Of a DNA stretch of 43,283 nt, positions 23,293 to 34,100 are shown one piece after another (within the stretch, counting starts at the first letter, position 1; every line of letters begins with the position of its first letter). A model generated the notes under the pieces. The model saw nothing but the letters and a program-made list of their open reading frames with translations, made no database searches and was not told the origin of the DNA. The stretch is from Ophryocystis elektroscirrha (taxonomy: Eukaryota > Apicomplexa > Conoidasida > Neogregarinorida > Ophryocystidae), in NCBI GenBank assembly GCA_030141585.1, contig JAQIFP010000015.1, positions 46,255 to 89,537 of the forward strand, in the 5' to 3' direction. Both the position numbers and the translations under genes were made by a program.

Positions 23293-24039
23293 ATGGAACA
23301 GCGGGAACAGCTTGTATACAACGCTAAACTGGCGGAACAGGCTGAGCGTTATGACGAAATGGCGGAACTTATGAAACAAGTCGCTCAACTGAAACATCAA
23401 TTGTCTGTCGAAGAAAGAAACTTATTATCTGTGGCTTATAAAAATGCTGTTGGATCTCGCCGTGCTTCATGGCGTGTAATTTCCTCAGTAGAAGAAAAAC
23501 AAAAAACAAAAGACAACGATCGCCATGTTGCACTAGCATCACAGTATCGCGAAAAAATAGAACAAGAACTTAACAATATATGTAGTGATATTTTACAATT
23601 ACTAGATAAGTATTTAATTCAGTCAGCAACAAATTCTGAATCTAAAGTGTTTTATTATAAAATGAAAGGAGATTATTATCGATATATATCAGAGTTTTGT
23701 TCTGAAGACAAAAAAACGGAACCTACAGAAAATGCCAAAGCTGCTTATTTAGAAGCTACCCGCATTGCAAATTCAGATTTGCTACCAACACATCCCATAA
23801 GATTGGGTCTTGCTCTAAATTTTTCTGTGTTCTATTATGAAATTGTTGGTGAACCTGCTGAAGCTTGCAATATGGCTCGACATGCTTTTGACGAGGCTAT
23901 TGCTGATTTAGATAATGTATCAGAGGATTCATACAGGGATTCTACTTTAATCATGCAACTTCTTCGTGATAATTTAACATTATGGACTTCTGATCCTTCT
24001 GGCCCTGAAAAAGAAGCACAACCAACTCCAGCTGGATAG
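23293..24039 (+). CDS. 14-3-3: 14-3-3 phosphopeptide-binding protein, intronless
   Basis: This dimeric adaptor binds phospho-Ser/Thr motifs on client proteins and regulates their activity and location. The 248-residue frame is full length with all nine helices recognisable. The start is [20 protein letters not shown]. The phosphate-binding basic cluster is intact: Lys50, Arg57, Arg130 and Tyr131, in [18 protein letters not shown] and GDYYRYISE. The signature [14 protein letters not shown] and a final [11 protein letters not shown] are present. The C-terminal tail is Pro/Glu rich, as usual. The gene has no intron, unlike most of its neighbours, and its first third uses more GC-ending codons, consistent with high expression. 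The TGCATGCA element lies about 125 bp upstream. A tRNA gene on the other strand follows about 260 bp downstream. Confidence 0.97.
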   Translation: MEQREQLVYNAKLAEQAERYDEMAELMKQVAQLKHQLSVEERNLLSVAYKNAVGSRRASWRVISSVEEKQKTKDNDRHVALASQYREKIEQELNNICSDILQLLDKYLIQSATNSESKVFYYKMKGDYYRYISEFCSEDKKTEPTENAKAAYLEATRIANSDLLPTHPIRLGLALNFSVFYYEIVGEPAEACNMARHAFDEAIADLDNVSEDSYRDSTLIMQLLRDNLTLWTSDPSGPEKEAQPTPAG

Positions 24040-24296
24040 GTTAGTTTTCATCGTGAAACATTTTTCAACTTTGCAAATTAAAATTCATTTGGTTTGAGTA
24101 TATACATGATTCAATTGTTTCACAATATAAGAATGATTTCTTAGAAAAAATCTTTTTAAAAGCTGTATTATGTTATTTAAATAAGTATTAAAAATCTATT
24201 TCTTGTCCCAAATAATCATAAATTTATAATTGTCAATTTCGCTAATGTGTTGAATCAAATATAAATGTATGCAAAAACAATATTTAAAAATGATAC

Positions 24297-24300
24297 AAAA
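24297..24300 (-). terminator. RNA polymerase III T-run terminator of tRNA-Leu
   Basis: Four T residues on the minus strand follow directly after the tRNA discriminator base, the minimal RNA polymerase III termination signal. Confidence 0.7.
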
Positions 24301-24384
24301 TGTACAGGGTGGGATTCGAACCCACGAGGGGTTTCCCCCATGAGATCTTGAGTCTCACGCTTTAGACCGCTCAGCCACCTGTAC
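24301..24384 (-). tRNA. tRNA-Leu (anticodon CAA)
   Basis: Read on the minus strand from 24384, the sequence folds as a class II tRNA. The acceptor stem is GTACAGG paired with CCTGTAC, and the D-arm contains GGCTGAGCGGTC (A box). The anticodon stem is TGAGA/TCTCA with loop CTCAAGA, giving anticodon CAA for Leu UUG codons. A long variable arm has a GGGG/CCCC stem, and the T-arm is GTGGG-TTCGAAT-CCCAC (B box). The discriminator base is A at 24301. There is no intron next to the anticodon, although many eukaryotic tRNA-Leu(CAA) genes have one. The 3' CCA is not encoded, as expected for a eukaryotic nuclear gene. Confidence 0.96.
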
Positions 24385-24700
24385 GATACAGATTTAAATT
24401 TAATATGTGCTTCATTTTAATAACTGCAATTACTTTTTGGATAAACTTGACTTTATTCTAATAACATTTTAACTGTCTGAAATTTACTTAATATCTTGAA
24501 TCTTTTGAAGTGCTAACATAACAGCTTTGTCTGAAATAAGAGAACAGACTATCTCCACTTGTTTATCGAATGAATTAGTGTTATTTTTTGCTGTTTTATG
24601 CTCAGATAAATTAAAATTATTAGTAAAATTAAATGCAAGTTTGTTAAACTCAGGCATTCACAGAGCTTTATATACAAAATTAAATTCTTTAGGTCCAGTG

Positions 24701-25414
24701 CTATAATGTATATAACTTGACAAAATTAACGACAACATTATTTAGCTCAGAAGACAAGTTAGGTATGATTGGAGAATATAAATTAATTAATTGTAGTAGT
24801 TTTTCATGCAGCATAGGATAAAGTAATTTCAGTTGCTTATATTCTGAGCAGTATAACAACATTAATTTTTTGATATCATTTTGCAACATTTTTCTGGAAG
24901 CTTTCATATATTTAATACAGTTCATCAAAGACAAAACTTGTCTCACTAAGTCAGCAGAGTATTTGTGCAATTCTTCTACAAATCTTACAGTTTCATGCTG
25001 TGGAACTGTGAATGGAGGACTATTGTAATAAGGATTCTTTTGCGATGATAATATGTGTTGACATACAGATGAGATGCTAGATGTTTGTCGATAAAGTTTT
25101 CTAATGTATGACTGTTGATTTTCTAGAATGAAAATCAATTGTGTTTGATTTATTAAATCTGTTTGATCACAATCAATCAAATCTTCAAGCATTGACTGGC
25201 ATTGATTATTTGAATTCGACAAGTAACTGAACTTTGTATCAAGCTCGGTATAATGAGTTTCTTTCTGACAAATGTTTGAGTGCACTGCTTCGAATAATTG
25301 CTTCCATTCTGGTGCTAAAAGTAAGATCTCGTAAAGTGATGGATTTCCAGATAAAAATTTTTTCGTACCATTTTGGTTAAATATTTCCACAGTTTTTGCT
25401 TCTGAAGTAGTCAT
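24701..25414 (-). CDS. Helical protein of unknown function, possible FG-nucleoporin coiled-coil type
   Basis: The protein starts at 25414 with MTTSEAKTVEIFNQNG and is open to 24701 without an intron (237 residues). It is predominantly helical with no signal peptide. A central segment, NPYYNSPPFTVPQHETVRFV then EELHKYSADLVRQVL, has a Pro-rich turn followed by an amphipathic helix. This resembles the layout of the coiled-coil domain of Nup58/Nup54 nucleoporins, but there are no FG repeats and I would not assign it. A second minus-strand frame, 24484-24657, ends QIVC-like helices with AVMLALQKIQDIK. It could be a final exon reached by skipping about 65 nt (for example GTCAAG to CCTGAG), which would extend the protein by about 55 residues. 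Confidence 0.6.
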   Translation of the reverse strand: MTTSEAKTVEIFNQNGTKKFLSGNPSLYEILLLAPEWKQLFEAVHSNICQKETHYTELDTKFSYLSNSNNQCQSMLEDLIDCDQTDLINQTQLIFILENQQSYIRKLYRQTSSISSVCQHILSSQKNPYYNSPPFTVPQHETVRFVEELHKYSADLVRQVLSLMNCIKYMKASRKMLQNDIKKLMLLYCSEYKQLKLLYPMLHEKLLQLINLYSPIIPNLSSELNNVVVNFVKLYTL

Positions 25415-25696
25415 TTCTTTCAAAAATTAGTCATAGTTTTACTGTATAGAACTAATTTATAGTAGTCCTGTAATGCAGATCTCGTGTATTTTTTTTTCCA
25501 GTAAATTTGTGTCTTTTTAATTTTTAAACAATTATTTAAAAGTTTTTTTAATTAATTGCTTTAATTCAAGTATTCTAACACATTACGGACAGTTTTTATT
25601 TTTGAGAATGAGGTCTATTAACAGCTAACTCAGCAAACGTTTTTATAAGTAAATGAAATCAAAAAAGTGTTACTAATTATCTATACATAAGCGTAA

Positions 25697-26916
25697 ATGG
25701 TGCCTAAGTTTTTTTTTAGAGTTTGCTGGTGCAGTACAACACAAAACGTCATCAATAATACTCCTATAGGAGTGAACAGTTCAAATGAACCAAATGATTC
25801 AATAATGCATAATCATGAATCAATCTGTAGTAATTTTCCTGAAGTTATATCAAATGAATCGCGACAACCGAGAAAACCTATATTTGCAAAAAACAAACAA
25901 ACTTTTTGCGTATTAGATGAAAGCATTGTTGAGCGAAACCTTTCCGAATATTGTCGCTTTAATGGTTTTGAATTGCCTCTCAATGCATTCCAATTGATTT
26001 CTTGGGTGTTGTACATAATTGACATCATTGCTTATTTTACGCTTTTACTACTTTCCTTATCATTTACTATGAATGTAAGTATCATATATTTTAATTTTAA
26101 AAAAATAATTTTACTTTCTTAATATTAGATTGTTATGAGTGTTTGTTTTCTATTTTCGCTAATTTCTGTTCTGTTCTTTGCTTATCGAGTGACTTACAAT
26201 AATCCCGCAGATCCCCGATTGAAAACTAATTGGTATATAAAAAATTCATGGGAATTTACCTCTAATGATCTTTTTTGTGATCTATGTGGTCCAGTTAACC
26301 CAACTAGCAAACATTGCCGTGTATGCAACAAATGCATTTTAAGGTTTGACCACCACTGCAAATGGTTGAATAACTGTATTGGTGAAAAAAATTATAAGTA
26401 AACTTATTCTCTTGCGACAAACTCATATCTTAGAACATTTTTAGTTCTAATTACATCTGTTGCAATATTTACTAGCTTATTAATATCAATATCAGTTGCC
26501 GTGATTATTGAGCACGCTTTATATCATAAAGTTTCAGATGCTTGGATTAGTGTAAATTTTATAAAAAAAAAAATCTTGATTAGAAAATAGGATTTTTCAA
26601 TCCTGTCCTTTTTTACTTTTTATCTACATTTGTCTTTTCAGTTAACCTCCTTATCTTATTTATGGACTTGCAAATACTGTTCTTACACATCTACCTTTGT
26701 ATAAACAATTTAACAACATCTGAGTACATAAATCAACAAATTCAAAATGACGTAAGAACAGTTTTAAGGAAACAAAATTTTTAGAACAATGTCGAAACAA
26801 GATGTATATGTCTTGATTGGTTTTTCGTCGATAAAAAGTAATGAAACTTAATAAAATTTTACGTTTTAAGTCGTCTTAAAAAAGCTAAAGAGAAAAGAAG
26901 GAATGAAGCGAGTTAA
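25697..26916 (+). CDS. DHHC-type protein S-acyltransferase (palmitoyltransferase)
   Basis: This multi-pass membrane enzyme attaches palmitate to cysteines of client proteins. The start at 25697 gives a long cytosolic N-terminus, then two membrane segments (about residues 99-125 and 127-145) joined across a 54-nt intron (26075-26128). The zinc-binding Cys-rich domain reads [15 protein letters not shown], then [20 protein letters not shown], with an intact DHHC; the nucleophile is Cys203 by my count. Two further membrane segments follow ([19 protein letters not shown], and [20 protein letters not shown]). Next comes the TTxE signature in NNLTTSEYI, and splicing gives a basic tail ending KEKRRNEAS. 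All catalytic features are intact. It is convergent with the PRKRIP1-like gene, 110 nt away. Confidence 0.9.
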
Positions 26917-27026
26917 TATAATCTTGGCAGAAGCTCACAAATTTTACTTACATCAATTCAAGGTATTTTTAACGTAATTTAAAACATAAAATAGTGCTAA
27001 AGCTTTCAGCTGTACTGTGAAACATA

Positions 27027-27435
27027 TTAATTTATCAATATTATTTCAGGACGCTTCTTTCGTCTTTTTTTTTTTTGCTTTTTTTTTTTGTCGCTTCAAA
27101 GCTTTTTTTTGCTGTTTTCTTTGAGTCTCATAAATTCTAATTTCTCGTCTGAACTTATGTTCGAACAAAAAAAATTCCTACCTAAGACGGAATTCTAAAT
27201 CTTTTTCTTCTTCTTCATATTCTTTCTCCAAATGTTCTAAGCGATCAAGCTCTACTGCTCTTTGTTTCCTGTATATGTGAAAAAAATCACTCCCTGCACC
27301 AGCAGACGATCCCCAAACATTATTTACTTTTTCTAAGTTTGTTCTCGGATTAATTGGTTCTTGATTTTCTGAGGACTCTTTTGGTTTTTCGAGAAATATT
27401 CTCAATCCATTGGATAACAATATACTATTATTCAT
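27027..27435 (-). CDS. PRKRIP1: PRKRIP1-like spliceosome-associated protein (DUF1168)
   Basis: PRKRIP1 is a small basic protein found in catalytic (C-type) spliceosomes. The start at 27435 gives MNNSILLSNGLRIFLEKPKE. The family signature is [20 protein letters not shown], matching [20 protein letters not shown] in other eukaryotes. A long acidic/basic helix follows (LDRLEHLEKEYEEEEKDLEF). An intron of about 30 nt then joins EFRL to a Lys-rich tail (REIRIYETQRKQQKK and ALKRQKKKAKKKK), ending PEIILIN. Spliced length is about 125 residues. The Lys tail is encoded by poly-A runs, so length may vary between alleles. Presence of a core splicing factor is fitting for a genome this rich in introns. 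Confidence 0.88.
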
Positions 27436-27867
27436 GTAGCGTTTACTTTAGTCCATTTATCATCTTATATCTTACAATAATTTTTTTGAAAAAATAAATT
27501 ATTTCTTTAATGTTGTTCCTCGCCTAATATTTTTCAATATTTGTGAAAATCAATTGAAATTTTTATTCTTAAAATGACGTATTATGTTATGTGAAAAAAG
27601 CTATTTTTTGGACTTCAATTATTGGGATTTTCATTTTTTAGATGCATCAATCAAATAACATATTTTTTTATGAAGTAAATCAATATAAGGTTAATTGTGG
27701 TACAACATATTGAGTTTGAAAACTATTTATGCAATTAACTTTTGTAACTGCATAGGATTGAGATAACCTGTAGCTTTAAGTCATTTTAATCAATCATTTG
27801 ATTTTTGATGTTAAGAATCAAAAAGATTTATAAGAAATTCCAAAACCTCCAAATCTAAAGAATTATA
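27436..27867. other. Divergent intergenic region between PRKRIP1-like and CENP-C genes
   Basis: This 432-nt AT-rich region separates two head-to-head genes and probably contains both promoters. I see no exon or named motif in it. Confidence 0.5.
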
Positions 27868-30800
27868 ATGGATAAATTTCATTATTTAGATGAAAATTAT
27901 GATGCAGATATAGATCTATCAAAGAAAAGATATTCCAGTTTAGCTTGCAGCGAATTAAAAAATTATAAGTATGCAACAACTTTTCAAGAAAATTTGGTTA
28001 ATAATCCAGAAAATAACAAATTAGACGTTCTAAAACAATTAAGTGAAAGTTTTGATTTGAAGAATCACAAGTTTTCAAGCCCACAATTTACTAAAGAATC
28101 GAATTTTATTGAACCCAATGAATTTGGTTTACTGGAGAGTTTAATGAAGAACAGTTCAATTATCATTGATAAATCATATCCAACTGAATCTTGCCAATTT
28201 CTTGACCAGAAATATACAATAGATCAATTGTATGAATCAAATTTAGATGACTTTTACATTGTTCAATCTACAGTTGACAAAAATAGTGAAAAGTATATTG
28301 ATACAGATTTTAGCTCTAATTCAGGATTTTCGGATTTTAAAAATCAACGTTTTAATGCACAAAAAAACTTTTTTAGGTAAGATTTCTAATTATTAAGTCT
28401 GCTTTGTAGCGATAATGATTATGTGAAAAGGGCATTTGATTTATGCAATGACACGATTGTAGCAGTTAATAATCAAAAAAATTTTTCATCAAAGCAAACA
28501 AAACTCATTAATGACAGCTCTGATACAGATCACTGGAAGCCCGATGCAGCTGAATGTGAAAAATGTATTCGGATTGAATCAGCCGAGATAAATTTTAACT
28601 TAGATAATGATTCTATATACTGGGAGTGTGATAGTTGTTTTCAGAAAAAATTAGCAGATATTAAATTCCAAAATTCTATTGTTACTCATAAATGTCAATC
28701 AGACACAGCCTTACACCAAACAAGTAATTCTGGACACCAAAAAATGAACGTTATAAATTGTTGTCAAATAAGACTAAACAACAATTTTTACGATCAACAA
28801 TCAAAGCACTATTCAAAATGTAAACACACAGATCCGATTATGTTTAATAATTTTAGTGTTCAAAGAAGTTTGTTCTCTTTAAAAAATTCTCTATATGAAT
28901 GTAAACTTGACAAATGTAGTAGCAATAATAGTAGTTTAGTATGTGTGGAGCACTCATCATTTCAAAATAATAATTTAACAGATATAACTCTTATAAAAAG
29001 TCCTGAAACGGTGCATTCAAAAAGTCAAAATTTAAACAATTCTGTTATGAGTGATCATATACATAAATCTACAAAACTATGTAGAAATTCCTTTTTAACT
29101 CGTCAATCCAATTCAAGTGATAATTTAACAAGAAGAAATGGGAAAGTAGACGTTGATATTTTATCTGAAATTGTTTGTTTCCCTGAAAATCAAATTTTTG
29201 GAGATAAAGTTCTCAAATATAAAATAACTGAATATGAAACTGTTAAAGATAATTCAATAAGAAATAAGAATTTTGTCCAGAATACTTTTGAAGATAAAAC
29301 TCTTGAGAATGAAAATCTGGAGAATGAACATCTGGAGAATGAAAATTCTGAGAATAAAATTTGTGAAAAGCGAAATTTTGAACATAAGTCTTTTGAAGAT
29401 AAACCTTTTGAAGATAAACCTTTTGAAGATAAACCTTTTGAAGATAAACCTTTTGAAGATAAACCTTTGGAAGATAAACCTTTTGAAGATAAACCTTTTG
29501 AAGATAAACCTTTTGAAGATAAACCTTTTGAAGATAAACCTTTTGAAGATAAACCTTTTGAAGATAGAATTTTTGATAATGAGTTTCATGAGAACAAGAA
29601 AATAATATTATCAACCAAACACAACTTACAGCCCGAACCGCGATCTGAAATAAGCGCATTTACAACACCGATTCCAATTCATTCTAGTTTAAATAAAAAT
29701 AAGAACTCTACCAAAAAAAAACAAAAGTTAATTAATTCCAAAAAAACTAACACAAAACAACACAAAACAACTATAAACTGCAAAAATAGTAAAAGAGCAG
29801 CAAACAAGCAAACTGAAAAACGTATTAAAATTTCATCTCCTATGAAGAATTCAAATGTTTTGACTTTCATTCCTTTTCAGGAAAAATATCTTTTAACTTC
29901 AGAATCTGTTGAAAACACTTCAAACTCTGCAACGCGTAAATCTTCACGACCTCAAAGGCAACGTCATAATCCTTTGCGTTGGTGGCTATTAGAACGAATT
30001 GAATATATTCGGTTTCCTGGCTCTGGTAAGCTGGTTTACTACATAATACATCTTATAGATTGTCCTGCAGCTGTCGGTGTTCATCGAAGAGTAAATGATA
30101 AACAAACATCGATGATAGCTTCAAAGCAAACGCGTACACTTAGAAGTCAAAATTCTAGAAAGAGAACATCTCAAAAAGTTATTGATTATACAGAAACCAA
30201 GTTCAACAACTCTAAGTAATTTCTGTTCAATATTATAGTAAAAATAGAATTCGAAACTCTTATAAGAAAAACAAAATATATAAGAAAACCAAGGTAAAAT
30301 ATGCTACATTTAATTTCCTAAAGAATAATAAAATCAACGAAATATCTGTCTCAAATACAAAAAAAAAAAATAAAACCCACAAAAAGTCATCTGAGGTTTA
30401 CAATGAAGACAAATATAATCTTCATAATCCTGAGGTACTGTTAATGCGTTTCATGCGTACAATTATTGTTTCAGATTTTGAGCCACATAAATTCTCCGAT
30501 TAATCCAGTGTATAGTGATAAATATATTTCAGAATCTGTTCATCTGACAGCAGAAAATTGTTCTCCAAAATTTGAAATTGTTCATCGTGAAAGCTTACAA
30601 TTTGTTGAAGTGAAAAATTTAAATTGCTTATTCAAAGTAATTTAATATTCAAACAACAATATAATTTAGGTTGCTATTTTATTTGAAACACTATTACATA
30701 CTATATGTGAAATACAAATTGAACCGGGGCAATCCAAAGGGGTTGACTATACTCATTTGAATTTGCTGGGGATAGTTGTAACAGCTGAAAAAGAAAAATG

Positions 30801-30975
30801 TTTGTTGTCTATTGGAGAAAAAATTGATGGCGAATTTGGATCAACAGCACCAGCAACAGTAGTTGACAAACAATTTATGACAAAACAAATGAGCCGGACA
30901 CTACTCTTATCAGAGGGTCACCAATTTTATTTGCCACCGCAAACAAAATATAATTTCACTAATATATCACAGTAA
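27868..30975 (+). CDS. CENPC: CENP-C homologue (inner kinetochore; CENP-C motif plus Mif2-type cupin)
   Basis: CENP-C links CENP-A nucleosomes to the kinetochore. Five exons (27868-28376, 28410-30215, 30239-30434, 30475-30636, 30670-30975) join in frame to give 992 residues; introns are 33, 23, 40 and 33 nt. The CENP-C motif is at about residues 679-700: RKSSRPQRQRHNPLRWWLLE, with the nucleosome-binding Arg cluster and the aromatic pair Trp694-Trp695. The C-terminal exon (from about 892) is a cupin: CEIQIEPGQSKG, LLGIVVTAEKEKCLLSIG and LLLSEGHQFYLPPQTKYNFT, matching the Mif2/CENP-C dimerisation fold. In between lie long polar, probably disordered, stretches and a pentapeptide array (about 462-566). 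A Cys4 cluster sits at Cys219, Cys222, Cys243 and Cys246. No other protein family combines this motif and cupin. Confidence 0.87.
29284..29598 (+). repeat. 15-bp minisatellite encoding FEDKP-type pentapeptides in CENP-C
   Basis: The unit CCTTTTGAAGATAAA (PFEDK) repeats 12 times at 29389-29568 with almost no divergence; one unit has a T-to-G change giving PLEDK, and the last ends in Arg. Seven degenerate units precede it (TFEDK, TLENE, NLENE, HLENE, NSENK, ICEKR, NFEHK) and about two follow (IFDNE, FHENK). The period stays 15 bp throughout, so the frame is kept. The homogeneous core with decayed edges is typical of ongoing unequal exchange or slippage. Confidence 0.97.
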
Positions 30976-31184
30976 TTGTATTGAAATTACCACCATTTTT
31001 TTAGATCATGTACTCTGACTCTAATGATAACGCTTCAAAGAAAATAGTTTATTAAAATTATTAATGCATTTTTCTTTGTTTTCTTAATTAGAATTACTTT
31101 TTGTAAATGTCTAATTTAATGTTAGGCACGCGAAAAAGAAAGGTTGCTTTTTAGCTTCAATTTCCTGCACTTAAAACTCACAAC

Positions 31185-34100
31185 ATGATCCTCTTGTTTC
31201 TATTATACAATATAGTCGTGTTTCATCTACTTGCTACGGCAGATGCACAAGATCAACAAAAATGTTTGACTTACATATATACTGATATTGCTTCTAAACC
31301 ACAAATAAAAGAAAATTCAATAGAAACATGTCCAAAAGATTTTGGATCACGAGCTTTTATTCAAGCTGAAATTTCATCTTTAGACAACAATAAGAAGTTA
31401 AAACTGTTAAAAGGTATAGATATTGTTTTTAACTTACGTTCTTATAGAAATTCAACCTTATCCTTTTCAATCATTTAGCTGTCTAAAAAACCAGAGATGT
31501 TACATGAGTTTAGAAGGTGTTGGTCTTACAAAAAAAGACCAGTTGGTTATCTTACCTGCGGGTCAAAAAGAATGTCCTCCATCAAAATCTAATACCAATA
31601 ATGAAGAAACCCACAATCATGACATTGATACTACTGATGTCCCTTTATTACTAGAAGGAATTGCGGCTATTGATATACTTAAAAAAAATGATTCATTTCC
31701 TATAAGTACCTCTGTTCTTTATCAATTACCAGAACGCTATGAACTTACGTCAGAAGAACACGTCATTTGCTATTCTCCATTCTTGGGAAAAGATCCCGAA
31801 AATTTGGAAGCTAAAAAAAATTTTAACTACAATGCTGGAACAGTAAAAATACAAGAAAAAGTATTTCAATGTGATTTTGAATCAGACCCCAACAGTTTCA
31901 GTGATTTCGATGAATCTCTACCTTGTGGGTTTCGAAATTTTAGAGATCAATATCAAATAGATTTGCTTTGGCAACTTGGTGTAAATAGTACTTCAACTCC
32001 TAATACTGGTCCTTCTGGAGACGCTACAAAAGGACTCAACGGATACGGACATTATTTGTATATGGACAGTCCAGGATACTCTGAAGGAGCTGCCGCTACT
32101 ATTTATTCATCTCCAATAACATTTTCACAAGGAACTTATTGTGTTAAATATAAATATCACATGTATGGGGCTGATATATCTACTTTAAGAGTTTACTTCT
32201 CAAAATTGAGTTTTGAAAATGTGGCAAATATTTCTCAGTTTACACTTGGGTTGTGGGATTCTCCTCGTTGGGTTGCTGTTGGTAATAAAGCTGATATATG
32301 GCATCAAGGAGGGTTTGATTATACAGCCAAAGATGGTGATTCAATGTTATTAGTGTTTGAGGCAATAGCTGGCCATAGTGAACTGTCTGACATTGCCATT
32401 GACGATATTGACATAAGTATTGGAAAATGTTCACCAAATGTAATTTATAACTATCCTAAATCATACACTTCCAATGCATTAGTGAATGGAGCTCAAATGA
32501 TATGTGGAGAAGTTCGGTTATTGTCGGGACAGCACTCATACGAAAAATCTTGGTACGTCGATGGTGCGATAAGCTGTGCGGGTAAAGGATACTCTATGGA
32601 TTTTCTTACTAAAACCTCTTGGGTTCCTTGTTGTGTTCCGTCAATGGGCACTTATGATGTTGTCCTTGAAGACACATTTGGAGATGGTTGGAATGGAAGT
32701 GTATTGGAGTTTAGATTTTTTAATCGAATTACCAGATTCGGAGAAAATTTTAATAGTGGATATACATTAAATCAAAAATTGATTGTAGGTTCTGCTGAAA
32801 TTGTTAAAGTTGAAAAATTACATAATAATAACTTTCTAGTTTTTGTTAGAGTTGTCATTCCAGATTCTTATGTTTGGTGTGGGGTTATAAAAAGTGGCCC
32901 TCAAGGCCAAACTTTAATTGCTGGTTTAAATGCAAATTTATTAAAAAAATTTGGAATAAGATCAAAAATTCGTTCAAATAAAGTCAACCAAGTACTGAAC
33001 GTTTTAATTGGCGGAGGAAATTTAGAACCAAATACAGCTTATGATTTGTACTGCTATGCTGAAACATTTAATGTTGAAAGAAATGAACTAATTGAGAACG
33101 CCGAAATAATTTCTTCTAAGTTAAGAATTTCCACTGATAATACTCCTCCCACTATTAATATTACTGATATAACAACATCTTTTAGCATTGTCAATATAAT
33201 TTTCACTATAAATGAAAGCTCTCAAATATGGTGCTATGCTGAATCAGCTGAAACACAAAAAGACGCTTCAGTTTCAATTTATTCTTTGTTAAAAACTGAT
33301 AGATCCGAAGATCATATTAAAGCTGTTGAAAAAATCAAAAAATTTGGTACTTCAACACAAATTTTACAATCAAATTCTGATAAAACTTCAGCAAATATAA
33401 TTATAGGAAATCTTGTAGCAAACACTAAATATAGAGTATTCTGTTATGCTGAAGATGCTTCTACTCCTTTTCCAAACAAAATGAGTACTGCTGATATTTT
33501 GGAAAATATGAAGGTTATAACCACTGCAATTAAAGTTCCAGCGGTTACAATAATTCGTCATCTCACAGAATTTAAAGGGTTTCAATTATTATTGCGTGGT
33601 GACGCTCCGGGAAAAGTTTGGTGCGTTGCTACAACTATTGAGAATGGAGTTCCTGATTTTGATAGTTTGAAAGAAGCTGGTGTTGCAACTATGATCAACA
33701 ATCCTAACGAAGAATTAACTCTTTATGTCAAAGGTGTTGATCCAAACACTGTATATAACATTTATTGTGCTTCAGCAATTGTATCTCAAAGTGGAGATAT
33801 AATAAAATTTTCAAGCCCAGATGACATTAAAAGCACGGTCGTTCAAGTAACTTCTTATGGTCGGTACTGTGAAATTGAAAACAGTAAAACATTTACGACA
33901 ACGTCAGTAAAAACACCTTTTCACCCATTGACTCCAAATGAAGAGCTTCAAGTGAGAGATTTTATTCAATCTCGTAAAGAATTGGGTCTACAAGGTATAT
34001 ATCGTATAACACCATTTTTCAATAAAACCGAAATATATGATTACTATGAAAAGAATGGTACCAAACCATTACGTTATGCTAGAGTGAGAGCTGGTAGATG

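Noticed and set aside
27060..27110. Poly-T runs at 27067-27110 as a terminator
   Set aside because: On the minus strand they are Lys codons in the tail of the PRKRIP1-like protein.
29243..29659. Long open frames on both strands across the CENP-C repeat array
   Set aside because: They are a by-product of the 15-bp period, which keeps several frames open at once. Only the frame continuous with the CENP-C motif and cupin is supported.
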